From Trametes villosa (lineage: Eukaryota > Basidiomycota > Agaricomycetes > Polyporales > Polyporaceae): DNA of 64,000 nt. The position numbers and the translations under genes are program-made. Shown here one piece after another: positions 23,946 through 35,529 of the stretch. The notes beneath the pieces were generated by a model. The model saw nothing but the letters and a program-made list of their open reading frames with translations. It had not been told where the DNA came from and made no database searches. Each line of letters starts with the position of its first letter. The stretch's first letter is position 1. The stretch spans positions 310,001 to 374,000 of the forward strand of contig PUDQ02000014.1 in assembly GCA_002964805.2 (NCBI GenBank), read 5' to 3'.

Positions 23946-26900
23946 CGACCCATTGTCCTCGTTGACGCCGGCCATGCCCCTCCCCTCCTCCCTCGGTCGA
24001 ACGTCCTGAGTATTCGTGAGCATGTAAGACGGTAAGAGGTGTCCTGCAACGTACGCACCATCAGAGTCCTCCGGGCCAGACCATAGCGCACGACTGACGC
24101 TGTCGCGCTGTAGCCACCTCCGACGCGCGACCCATGTCCGAAAGGCGCCCCGACGCGAAGCCACTCGTCCACTCTTACGATAGCCTTCCACGTCGCGCGA
24201 GAGCAAGAAGGTGGCCAGCATGCCACTCCGAGCCCAGAAGCGGGCAATCGACCTCGCAGAGCGTTTGTGGCTAAGCGTTTGCCTCGGAATCCACGCTGAA
24301 GAGTCCGACGCGGTTCTATCCTCAGCGACCCCCGGGATTCCCAACAAACAAAGCTTCGCGTCCTTGGTGCGGCGAATACTGGCACTGGCCGAAGGCGGAC
24401 GCCGAGATGAAACCCAGTCGGCGGCGTCGGCGGGCGTGGCGAGTAGGTCTGTCAACGCCCTGCCCCCGTGCCGAACCTGCCTTCTTATATTACCAGCAGC
24501 CCAACTCCAATCGGTGCGCCGGTCATTGAAGACGCGCAAGAACCCTTTGCGACGGTGCTCGCATCGTTGAGGGCCATTGACCACGGCCAAAGAGTCAACC
24601 GAAACAGACTCCCTCAACTTTCGCACTGGAGCGCGTATGTGCATCTGTTGCTGTTTGCCCGTTATATGGAGGGACTGATGCACACTCTGTTTAGTGTGCG
24701 AAAGGATCTCCTGTAGAGCATCGAGGAGCAAAGCCGCCACCCCTTGGCGCGTCAACAAAGCCCCAAACGACTCTACTCATTGGCATGAACACTGCAGAGC
24801 AGCGGGGCCTTGACGAGGTGAGTGGAGGCGCTTTCAGTCGCCAGTCCTGAAAGCGACGAGACTCATCCTTTTTCACTTCAGGATGACGAGTCGGACTATG
24901 CTCATGGGTGAGCAAATTCCGAACCGCCACCGCTCGCGCAGGCACCCATCTGGGACACACGCGCCTTTACAGACCCTCGCGCATATGTCATTCAGGCCTA
25001 CGAAAAGGCGGCGGAGCGGTGACGATCGCTACGTCGGCAAACGCAGTCAAGACGTCGGTTTCGAACCGGGGGTTTGCCCTCGATCGTCCCGTTACCGAAC
25101 ACCGCATACCGCGGCGGGACTCTCATTACTCTCCTAGAGTATCTCATACTGCCACTCCCCAAGGTGCGTGAATCAGTGGTTCTATACTTGAAAGGCATAG
25201 ACATGCTACGATACCGTCACGTCCTGCCTCGATAGACGCCCATCCAGACGCGCTGCTAGACGCTGGCGACGCGCTACCTTCCCACTGAGCGCGGTGAAGG
25301 TACGCTCGCTAGCTCTAGCTCATAGCATAGCGGCCAGCTGGAGGGCGTATCTATGGAGATAGGGCGACGTCTCCTGCACGCCGCATTCTATGCGCGCGAG
25401 TCACATTCTGTTGTCTGTCGAATCCGTGCCATGTCAGCGTCGCCAGATTCGATGAGTCTGACGAGCCACTGACGGGCGTCGCGAGTCGTACCATCATGTT
25501 TATTCGTTACGCTGCGTCCTCTGACTCCTAGCGATCGGAGGATGTTGCAGGAAAGCGAGTTTCGAGATGAGGGGAGGAGAGTGGAATTAAGCGCCGTGGC
25601 TAAGTCGTGCTTTCCCGCAACCTGATTGGACAGTCGTGCGCGCGCAGTTGCTTGTGGCTAAAGCAGCGCCATGGCGGACGGTATTTAAGACAGAATTCGA
25701 GACAGGGCGCCCTTGTTTTGCTACCGCCACCACACCCCTCAGAAGTCGCACTCTTTTCCTCGTCTTTCCTCGCTACATCTTCGGGAAGCCCACTCGCGCA
25801 CGCTGAGGGTACTTGAAAACCTGTGTACGGCCTCCGGCCGCCTCCCTAAAAGCACCACCACGCTGGTCGTCTCTGAGGGTTCGCCCTGGTCCTTGGGCAC
25901 TGGGGTCTTCTGGGTACGCCGGGTGTACGTGTTCATCTCCTCGATGTGTTGAGATCGTCTGGGACAGAGGTGCGTACCTCTGAGTTCCCGAGCCTTGCCA
26001 CATCAAGATACCCCCCTCCCTCCTCTCCCTCCTCCGCCTACACGTCTGCGTCTCTTGGCCTTCAAACTCTGTGATGCTTCCCTCGTAAGGTAAGTCAAGT
26101 GGCCGTAGGAAGCGTAACACTACCCTCGCGTTCTGTGCACCGGCTCTCGTTGCTCCCGAACCTGGTCGTGCGAAAGCTGAACATGCCACGACAGGTACAA
26201 ACACCACCGAAAACGCCGACGCAAGCGGCAAGAGCCTGCGCCACGATCTTTCGCTCTGCGTGTACCGTGCAGATGCATCGTCCACTCGTATGGTGTGATA
26301 TTGCGACTCTCCGCTTTGCTCTCAGCACCTCAATAGGTCAACTCTGCTCAAAAGATATAGATGCCATGCTCGAGGCGCTCGCAGAAAGCGGACCTCACGA
26401 CCGCCCCTGCCGTCCTCGCGAGCAGGGCAGCCCGACTGTCACGCGCGTACGTATCTCCGCTTCTCTAGCGTACGGTGCGTCAGGATGCTCATCGACTTGC
26501 TGTCTTTCCTGAAGCACAGCGCTCGCGCAGCGTGATCCGCGGCGGGCCCCTAACCTGGTGCTCGGGATCAGCTTCGAAAGCCCTTGAAGGCACGCACTGC
26601 TTGTGCGGGTCAGCGGCGATAGTGGCACGCGCGTGAAACGTCGAATAGCGGATGAACCGAGGGACGTACAAGACGCCACCGTGCCGAGAGATGTGAACGA
26701 CTCCTACACTCAACACGCGAACAAGTGCTAAGTTGTCTGGATCCGGCCCGAACGCGTTAGAATTCCACGCGAACGCACCGAGCGCGCTATCTGCGCTATG
26801 CTGAGAGGTGTGATGTGAGCACTATGGCTATGCAACTAGGTGTCACGCTCGAATACTTACTGCGATGCGAAGAACGAGGATGCGTACCCTAAGCGCGACA

Positions 26901-27515
26901 CGAAGTCGATCAAGAACACCATGGCACCGCGAGATCTCCGTCAGTCGTCATACGAGTTTGAGCGCAGCTGTTTCCTTCGACGGGCGTGCCGTCTTACGAC
27001 AAGCGTCACGAGCACAAATGATACGACATTGCTCGGCCTGCACGCCAACCGTGCATGTTCGTAGGTGCACGGTACGTCGGTTTTACCCTGCCTGACCTTA
27101 CAAGTCACCGGGGGCGCGAAGATCAGACGGGCGACCCTTCGAGTCAGCGGGCGATGATCACGACATAGTCGCGATGGGAGAAAAGCTCAGGAGGCGTTGT
27201 TCGGTGCGGAGTAGTGGCGCGTAGCGACATCGGCGCATGCACACTCGCAGGCTCTGATGAGGGAGGTTGGGACTCAGGAAGCAAACCGACGATGCGTTGA
27301 AGAAGCATATCAGTTATACGTGCTACTACTACATTTACAACGGTACCAGATAGCGATACACCAGCCTGTCCAGTATATACTGCATAATATACATCGTCCT
27401 TCGGTCAACCCGGAGAGTACATACTTGAAGCCTGTCCCCAGACGGCGATCACTCCGGCCTGTACAGAGGAACGTTTGTATCAGCGCGGGTCCTGAGAATG
27501 ACGAAGGACGGGTAC
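23946..27515. other. Intergenic between genes F and G, no supported gene
   Basis: The right part (from about 24880) belongs to duplicated block beta, including the CCAAT/TATA segment near 25615-25710. No reading frame is preserved between the two copies, so I call no coding gene. Confidence 0.45.
25607..25715 (+). promoter_or_regulatory. Promoter-like segment, second copy
   Basis: GCAACCTGATTGGACAG followed by GGTATTTAAGACAG; the counterpart of the segment at 15565. The TATA sequence has changed to TATTTAAG, still TATA-like. Confidence 0.4.
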
Positions 27516-29059
27516 TCACACCCTCAAGCCCGGGTGTTTCCTTCTGTAATGCAGGCGCAAGTCCCCGCTCCGGCTCGCCCTCCACTCACAGCCCTCGACA
27601 GGGCAAAAGAACGCCAGCCCGACGTGTTCCGCGTGGACGTGCGTTATCATGCTCTTGCCTGCAACGGACTCGCCGCATGCCTCACCCCACAAGCAGGCCA
27701 GCGGGGCGCTGCCCTTGATCGCCTCGGACCCGTAGTGCTCGATGAGATGCTTGCGGTTCACAGGGTGCTTCGTGGGGTCGAAGAATGCCTCGCACCCATC
27801 GATGGGGCATGGGACGCGGTCGAGGTCGAGGGTGGTGGCCACGACCGCACCGTGCTTCCTACGATCCCGCTTGTCAGGCGCGCCCGTCGCTTCCATCTCG
27901 CCGTCCGACTCGTCCTCCTCGGATTCGTCCTCCGCAGACCTATCAGCTGCCGCAGCGCGACGCGATGGCCCCGCGACGGGCGCGTCTGCACAAGGTGTGG
28001 CCGCGGGTACGGGAGCAACTGTGTTACCGATGGTAGGCCACAGTGTAGGGACGGTATCGAGGCGCGGCCGAATGTTCCGCAGGGGAGGGAACGGGGTGGT
28101 AGGGTCGGGCTCGGGGGCGCGAGCACGCTTGCGAGTGTTCTTGCGCGGCGTGCGCGCGGATCGGGCCGCTGCGGGCATTGGCGGGATGACCTCTGGCACG
28201 CCCTCTGGTTGACGAGAAGGCCCCGCCTCCAGGGAGAGAGCGGAGGTCGACGAAGAGGCGGTGGGGGCGGGGCGTAGAGTGAATGCCTGCGGGGGAAGGC
28301 ATGTAAGGGGTTGAGGCGGGGCCATGGCATGCTCGGCTTGGGCGAGGTCTTGCGTCGACAAGAGACTGTAGTCGAAACCGTACGACAGTGGCGGCAACTC
28401 TGCGGGCTCTTCGCCCACCCCAGGGAGCGATGCCGGCCACGAACCCTCCGCGGGGAGGCTGACTGTAGTATTGAACTCGTTTTCCTTGTTGCCTTGGTCG
28501 AGACCGGGTATACCCGCCTCCAGACCGCCGACGCCAACGCCGAGCTCGCACCCGCTCACGTTGGGCTCGTACCAGGGCTCCGGTGGTGGAAAGAGGTCGT
28601 TGTAATATGCCTGGACCGCCTCCACATCTGGGAACGCCGACTTGAGGAAGGGTTGAGTTGAAAGCGTACAAGTCATGCCCTTAGCCACACACCTGCGTTA
28701 TAGCCTGCTCGTACGCGATCAGACGCTGTTCGGCGTTGTACCCGTGCGTGTTCGACATGGGGGAGATGCTGGCGGATGCGTAACCTTCGTCTTCCGATAC
28801 GGAATGGGAGGATGCCCTCGAAGGCTGGCGGGTGGGGTAGGGGTAGGCAGCCACTGGATGGCCGTTCTGCGGTACGGCAGCGGGATTGGTATCCCACTTT
28901 GAAACGTCGAGAGCGGGATGCACCACTTACCTGAAGATCGACGCAGTAAATATCGCCGTAGATTTCCTGGGACGGGACCTCTGGCTCGGTGTGGGAGGGG
29001 GAGCGCGACGACGAGGGGCCGGCGGCGGAGTTGAGGAAGGTGCTTGTCTTGGTGTTCAT
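27516..29059 (-). CDS. Gene G: array-family three-zinc-finger protein
   Basis: Duplicate partner of gene E. Exons 29059-28931, 28866-28693, 28640-27516, all phase 0; 475 aa. Exon 1 (43 codons), exon 2 (58 codons) and intron 2 (52 nt, starting GTGTGTGGCTAAG) have exactly the lengths found in E. Exon 2 gives HSVSEDEGYASASISP; exon 3 opens with LDQGNKENEFN. The middle keeps RARAPEPDPTTPFPPLR and RPRLDTVPTLWPTIGNT. The three fingers are CPIDGC...HLIEHY, CLWGEAC...HVHAEH, CPVEGCEW...HYRRKHPGL. The linker before the fingers is acidic (EDESEEDESDGE) and then basic. Likely nuclear; targets unknown. Confidence 0.87.
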
Positions 29060-29234
29060 GTTGAATAATCGTATCGAGGTGGAGAAGTGGTCTGGGAGAG
29101 GTTTGGATTGATGGAAGAGGGCTGTGATGCGGGGCGGGGGGATGAAGTAGTGGATGTGGATGATGGTGAGTGAGTGAAGGAGCGATGCGGTTTGGCGCCA
29201 ATTTTAAACAGAATGGATGTTTTGGCGCCGATAC

Positions 29235-29252
29235 ATGAACATCCACGCGCTC
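29235..29252 (-). promoter_or_regulatory. Array promoter element upstream of gene G
   Basis: On the minus strand CGAGCGCGTGGATGTTCAT, two mismatches, about 176 bp before the ATG. Two GGCGCC sites follow at 29224-29229 and 29194-29199. Confidence 0.72.
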
Positions 29253-29450
29253 GACCCCCTGGCTCCCGCCATGATCATGGTGATAAATCCTGCATAGGTG
29301 CGCCGCAAAAGCCTCCCTATAATTCCCTTAGCTTTTGATACGATCAGGGGGAATTCGTGGCTTACCAAGAGCGTCCTACGAGGTCGAACCCGGACATCGT
29401 CCCGAGACTCGACGTCCTATCCACAAAGCTGGATCCCTAGGTTCACGGAA

Positions 29451-30950
29451 CTTGCAGTAGATCCTCTGGCCGCACGAGAGGAAACGGAGTACTCCGGTGC
29501 GCACGCGCACAGTCCCTTTCCTGCAGTGATCTCCAAGGGCACGAATGGCCGCGTAGAGCGCCGCAGGACTCGCGGTGAGGGTCACCGCTGGGGGCTTACC
29601 GGCCCTTGGTGGAATTCGCGAGACAGAACTATGCAGAACCGTTTTAAGGAGGGATTCTCGCCTGGGGGCGTTCGAGAAGGCGGTCCAAGCAGTCGCGACC
29701 TCGACGGTAGCCCAGCACCAGAAGTTGGGGATGGTTGGGCAATGGTACCATGCGGTACGGTTTATATACCACCTCATCCTACCCGTTCTTATCATCGTAC
29801 TTTTGCAGCATCACAACAAATCGTTCACACGGAGAAAGCATGCTCAGAAAGCCTGGTGGGGCGCGCCGGGAAAGGCTACGTTCTCAAGGCGAGCTTTGCG
29901 ACTCCGTGAAACGGCATACCTAGGCTAATACCGCCTATTCCATTCGGAAGGACCGTGCCTGTGCATGCGCTCCATAGGCACCATCACCTCACAGGCTGCG
30001 TGCCCCTCACGCAAGCAAAGGCCCGAAAGGACCTCGCATAAAGGCCTGCACGTACGAGTGGCCAGCACCATTGGCTGCGCACCAAGGATCTGCGTATGCA
30101 TGCGCGACCGACGCAGTCCCCCGTTGTGAGTGGTGCTACGGAATGCGCGACCGTCACAGTAACGGCCCTTGAAGCGGCTTTGTCTTTGATAGTGCCATAG
30201 ACGACCTCTACGGTCGTCCAAAACACCATCAATACCATTTCAACGGCGGCTGCATAGCAGCACCCCCAATGCATCACACTGCGCAAACGCGCGTCATGCA
30301 GTGAGTGCGCAAAGTGCGTTCGTTTCTACGCCAAACGTCTAACCTTACGCGTCGATCTAACAGACGGACGCACAGGGTTAAGGTTGGTAACCGCCGGCCA
30401 CGTACCCGCACAACTCACGAGTCGCGCAACGCACAGGCCACGGCGTTGCAACATCTGGAGCACAGTCCTCTTCACGGCCTTCATTGACCTCGTGTTACAC
30501 GAACCACGGCCCAAGAGAAGCGATATCCTGTTTTGGATACGGGGCCTGTTCTGCCAGTGCTGCCAGTGTGAGTTGCCAGTTTTTGTCGAGCTCGCCGTTG
30601 TCAGGGAATCTCGTAGAAGGTGCCCGAGCATTGCTGAGCTGCGCACGCAGCCAGAACCAACGAGACAAGGTAAATGAGAAGTGTGTGCAAGTGCTCAGAC
30701 GAGAAAGCGAGAGAAGGAAAATTGTCTAGCTTCAGACCGTGCTGGAATACCGCCCACGGAGATTGCCGCCCGGCGGCAACGCGCGCGTTCAAGTAGAAGG
30801 AAGTTCGATAGCTGTAACACGCGATGTTCTACTGTGTACATGGGTCTTCGTATCGTATTCATAAAATTACAAAGAGAGATAACATCATTGTGCCCTACAA
30901 ATCTCAGCAACATGTCAGTACAATTCTCGGACATTGAATCTGTGCTGTAC
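29451..30950. other. Intergenic, no gene seen
   Basis: About 1.5 kb between genes G and H. It contains a TATA-like GGTTTATATACC near 29760 but no protein-like frame after it. Confidence 0.45.
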
Positions 30951-32426
30951 TCACGTTCGCCAGCCCGGGTGCTTCCTATCGCAGTGTATAGGCAGGTCCT
31001 TGCTCCTGCTCCCCGTCCAGCTGCAGCCCTCAAACGTACACTTGTACGCCCGCCCGACGTGGATCGCGTTCACATGCGTGATCATTCGCGTACCCGTGAC
31101 GGACTCGTGGCACTTTGGCCAGAGGCACAGCAGCTTGCCCTTCCGCTTCATGGCGTCCGGCGGATAGTGCGTCATCAGGTGCGCACGCGTGACATCGTGT
31201 GTCCTGGGGTTTAAGGAGACACGGCAGATCGGGCACGGCGTAAGACCGAGGCCTCGATCGGTCAAGGCTACCTGTGCCCCGATTCGTCGAATGCGCTTCG
31301 TACGCTCTTCCTCGGCTTCTGCGTCGTCCGCGAGGGCATCGTCACCGGAGGGCTCGTTGTCCATCGTATTTTCCGGGCCCGTGTGTGCGATCTGAGAGGC
31401 CGAAGACGCGGCGCCGACGGCGGTCATCTCCAGCGCGTGCGCTCCCTGAGCGGAAAGCCTAGCCTGCTTTGATGGCGGGAGATCGGCGTCCGCCTCGAAA
31501 CTCGCGTCTCTAGCGCGCTTCCCGCGGCTACGCAGCGAAGGCTGGCGAGATGGACCTGCTTCAGGAGGGTGGTGGCCTGCAGGAGCGAGCATCCGCAGGC
31601 GAGACGGGCCAGGCTCTGAACCAGTGGCGACGGCGAAGGAGGGTGTGGTGGGGAGCAGGCTGGTGGAATAGCCTGGGGTGTGACGCATAGGGGGCGGCAG
31701 CGGCAGGAGGTTAGGCAGCAATGGAGCGCGTGCTTCGGGGATCGCGATAGCCTGTGTAGGCACCAGGAAACCTCGAAGCGCGTCGTCGATACCGGGCGCG
31801 AATGTAAAGTGACCATTCATGTCGTAGGTTTCCATCTGACCTGTGTGCAGGCCTTTGGGCTCAAGCGCGCCGAAGAGCGGGCGGTTCTCTTCTTCGCACT
31901 GGCCATAGTCGATGAGGTCGGCCTCAAGCTGGAGCAGGTTCGTGTCGTGCACGTCCCCGCCTGGATGACGAGGCTCATGATTCGTGGAGAGTACGTTCCC
32001 CGAGAAGAACGCGGCGTCCGACCACGGCTTGACGGAGTATGAGCAATGCGACCGTTTTGTGCGATGTTAGCCACATACCTGTCCCGCGCTGTAGCTGCCG
32101 CCAGCTTGAGGATACCGCTCTGCCCCGTCGCAGTCCTCCGTCAGGGGAGAGAGACTGCCTGAGAGGTATCCTTCGTCCTCGGATGGGCAGGGTGAGCGCC
32201 TCGACGAGGAAGCAGTCGCCGGCTGAAGAAGGGACCCATGTCCCCCGTCTTGACATGCGTTCTGGAAAAGAGGAGAGGGGTTCATAGCTACCCAGAAAGA
32301 TGCGCAGAAGTATAGACGACGCACCCATGAGCTAGTACTACAGCCCGGAATACCCGTATCGTAGAACGGGAGTTGTGAATGGCCGTGAGGGAAAGACGAA
32401 GGGCCGTGGTTAATGTGCGAGTCCAT
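30951..32426 (-). CDS. Gene H: array-family three-zinc-finger protein
   Basis: Exons 32426-32325, 32261-32079, 32027-30951, all phase 0; 453 aa. Intron 1 (63 nt) has a GTGCGT donor and pyrimidine-rich TTTTCCAG acceptor; intron 2 (51 nt) starts GTATGTGGCTAAC. Exon 1 is MDSHINHGPSSFPHGH, exon 2 contains PCPSEDEGYLSGSLSP, and exon 3 has LEADLIDYGQCEEENRP where E and G have KEN. The middle has two GPSR-type repeats and basic RSRGKRARD. The fingers at the C-terminus are CPICRV...HLMTHY, CLWPKC...HVNAIH, CTFEGCSW...HCDRKHPGW. It belongs to the E/G branch of the family. Confidence 0.86.
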
Positions 32427-32604
32427 GATTGTACCGTGCGCGTTCGTGATTTAGTGTTGTTCAGGGGGCGGTAGAGGGCGTATGGGAAAAAGGATGGGGA
32501 TCCAGGGACGTGGGAGGATGGGCAGACGGAGGTGGTAGATGGAAAGTGAGGGAGGAAGCGCGAGATCGCATTGAGCAAGTAATTTGGCGCCGTGGCCCGA
32601 ACAT

Positions 32605-32622
32605 TTGAACATCGACGCGCTC
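32605..32622 (-). promoter_or_regulatory. Array promoter element upstream of gene H
   Basis: On the minus strand CGAGCGCGTCGATGTTCAAA, about 180 bp before the ATG, with GGCGCC at 32586-32591. Confidence 0.78.
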
Positions 32623-32639
32623 GAGTCTCTTTGTCTTCC

Positions 32640-33599
32640 ACCACGTGAGCATAAGCATATGTTTGCCCGACGCGCCGCGACGCGCCTTCGCTATATTTCA
32701 GCATGCGATACTCCCTCGAAGGATATTGAGACTTACAGTGAATGACCCCAGAGAGGAGCGTCCGGTCTAGCGCGCTCATCGAAGCCGGCGCCGCCGACCA
32801 AAGTCGAGGGAACGACGTCTCCCGTCTACAAATCGCGCCCGAGGAACCAATCTGTATGTCGGTGTGTACTCTTGCCTTGAATGTCCGAATGCTGATCACG
32901 CGCGGGGTTGGATTCGCAAGGGTGGTGGGACGTCGGGGCGGGAGGCGTTCGCGAAGAGGTGGCTAACGGCTGGTCCAACAGCTCGCTGCAGTCGAGATGC
33001 AAAATCCCGTTGCCCAGGCAGAGCTGTCGCCCAGAGATATGCGAACAGAGCAGCGTTATCCACCAAGAGAAACTTCGTGAGGCAAGACGATATGGGAACT
33101 CGTGAACCATAGGACGGCGTGGTTGCTTATAATCGGCCCAACCCTGACCTCGTCAACGCTGGGCGTACTCCACATTCCCAAGCAACGTTGATGAACAAGA
33201 ACTCGAAGGCACGCAAAGGTTGACATAGTCCACGGATATGTACGCAAATAAAGGTGAGTGCCTATCTTCGCGTGTTAGCAATGATTGAGCGATGCCTGAA
33301 TAATGCAACGTCGCGACTCTTCAGTGCCCCAAAACTAACGAATTACAACGCGTTGCGCAACTTTCATTGCGTCCATGGTCGTTCATATCCGGTGAGCGAA
33401 TCCGCGTCTCGATGGCCGCGAAGGCCAGTACGGCTACGTCTCACGCATCAAGTTGCACGAGGATCGGTCACCCGATTGAAGATGCACCATGGCGATGCGC
33501 GAGAGCGAGAAAGGCGGGAACCGCGCATTGAGATCGCGCCTTCATGAATAGGTATCCCCACCTAATACGAAAGGCTGGCATTCGCACTCATATTTCAAT
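32640..33599. other. Intergenic, no gene seen
   Basis: No frame with coding character, and no recognisable RNA gene. Confidence 0.45.
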
Positions 33600-33822
33600 C
33601 CCAGGCTTTCATCCTTGGTAACGATCGGGACCACCTACGCCCCGGTCAAAGGCGAGCGCCCCGAGACATCGCCAAAGCCATAGTGGACGTCTCTCATAAC
33701 AAGCAGTTCACGGCTGTGAGCACTTCGCGTTTGAATAATCGCACGGAATACTTCTCCGCAATGGACCGGGCGAGTACTCTTTCCCTGCTGCAGTGGCAGC
33801 AGTGCGAATGTGCTTTCCTTGT

Positions 33823-33865
33823 AACCTCGCGGGCGTCTCGCTTTGCGGGGGACGCTCGCGAGGTT
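33823..33865. repeat. Hairpin, copy 2
   Basis: AACCTCGCGGGCGTC and GACGCTCGCGAGGTT form a 15-bp stem with one mismatch around a 13-nt loop. Counterpart of 20378-20420; the outer arms of the stem have one paired change between copies (C:G to T:A). Confidence 0.55.
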
Positions 33866-34299
33866 AGGGTTGAGAAAAATGCCAGCGACAGACCTTCGTA
33901 CGATACACCTCGCAGAGACCTCAGCACGTCATGATACGCTTGAGGAACGGGCGTAAAACGCCGGTATGTCCCTGGCAATGAGTAACAAGGAAGACGCGAC
34001 GATTTCGCGTCTTAGGAGCGCGATTTCCGGGCGCTCGGTCGTGTCTTCGACGCATGTCATATGTTCTGTTGTACCAGCCCGAGCTGTCGCGTTGCGTCAA
34101 TTCTGGCAGGTAAACAAGAGCCGTAGCCATGTTAAGAGAGCAGGTTTGGGGTGGATGAGGGGGAGAAGGAAAGCCGTCAAGCGAGCCTGAGGCGAAACGA
34201 CAAGAGACGCGCGTGTCCGCGGCCGCACGGCGGCGCACGCATCTTGTTCTCTGACCACCATGTCCGTTACTCTCGAACACTACCTCCGCCAGGCTCAGT

Positions 34300-35529
34300 C
34301 TCTGAACATACTGAGAACAACTGCAGCAGCAGCCGGGAACCTGGCTCGACGACCCTCTCGCGCTCTCGATAATTCGGTTCTTGTCTTACTCCGTGTGCTG
34401 CTTGACTTGTGACGGCTTCTGCTTTGGCTGATGATCTCCACACCCTCTCGGTGACAGACGATCGACCCGTCGCTCACTCTTGCTATAGAGTACTGGAGCA
34501 GTCCTCACAGCGATAGAGCTGTCGCAACCCCTGCCAATACCTCGTTCTTAGTGGTCTAGCTCCGGACGGACATTCTGCCGCGAGGCTTCGACTTCGCAGG
34601 GAAGGGGGGCCACTTCTCGATGGGACGTGGCCATAGGCCCTGTTGGTGCAATGCAGGTGCGCTCTTTTCATCCAGGAGACCCCACCCTTCTTCGCGAACA
34701 ACCCCGCTCGTACACATGTAGACCTGGCTCGGGGTCCGTCACAGGGCCTCTACATATAGAACCCGATGCGGCGCTCGGAAGCAATATCCTATCCTTGATA
34801 CCCGCGTCACGAATGCTGTAAGATGGCGTAGCTGTCGCCGCGAAGGATGCGTGTCAGTTATCTGGCATGCGAACGGAGGGTCGCTCGCAGGAGTGCGTGC
34901 ATTGCGCCCTCGCCAGTGCGCCTCGAGGACGCTCCGCCCAGGACTCGGCCATCCCTCCCCCCTATGCCCGCCCTTGTCGCGGTGCGACTCACTTGCAACC
35001 CGGTTTATGCCTGAGCGATGCTGAAACACAAGACGATCAGAGACAGGTGAATAGGAGACGTTCAACCCCGGGCGCTACCGTCGGCAACAGGGTGGAATTT
35101 CTCCTGGCAGATGTCGGCGGGGATAACGGCCAATCCTCGGGCCTCAACTGACACGCCATCGTAGCTCGCGAGGGCTTCCATAGCAGGAGCGCATACGATC
35201 TCTTGCGAAAACACGAGGAGGCATGCAGAAGAAGCACCGGCGTGGACGAAAGGGGGCGGTATCGACGTAATCTGGCTGTGATCGGGGCGTGATGCCGGTG
35301 CCCTGCACGCAGGCGCTGGGCAGTCCTGCACGCAGTCAGTGTCACTGATGCTGGACCCTCTCCGCATGGATCGGAAGGGAAGTGCTCGCGGGACCCTGCA
35401 CAGCTGACGGCTTGGATAGCTTCACCGGATCCAGTTGCGCGCAGAATGATGATCACCCACTCCGGCGCCGGACGCCAGAGAACATATAACACCCCGCTGC
35501 GCTCTGTCAAGCCCTCCTGACTTCTCGTC
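34300..35529. other. Intergenic upstream of the F-box gene
   Basis: Part of block gamma; carries segments shared with 21050-21260 but no supported gene. Confidence 0.4.

Larger units (their letters stand above)
24880..29450. repeat. Duplicated block beta, copy 2 (intergenic DNA plus gene G)
   Basis: Collinear with 14818-19500 over at least 4.5 kb. Gene G is the counterpart of gene E. Confidence 0.7.
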
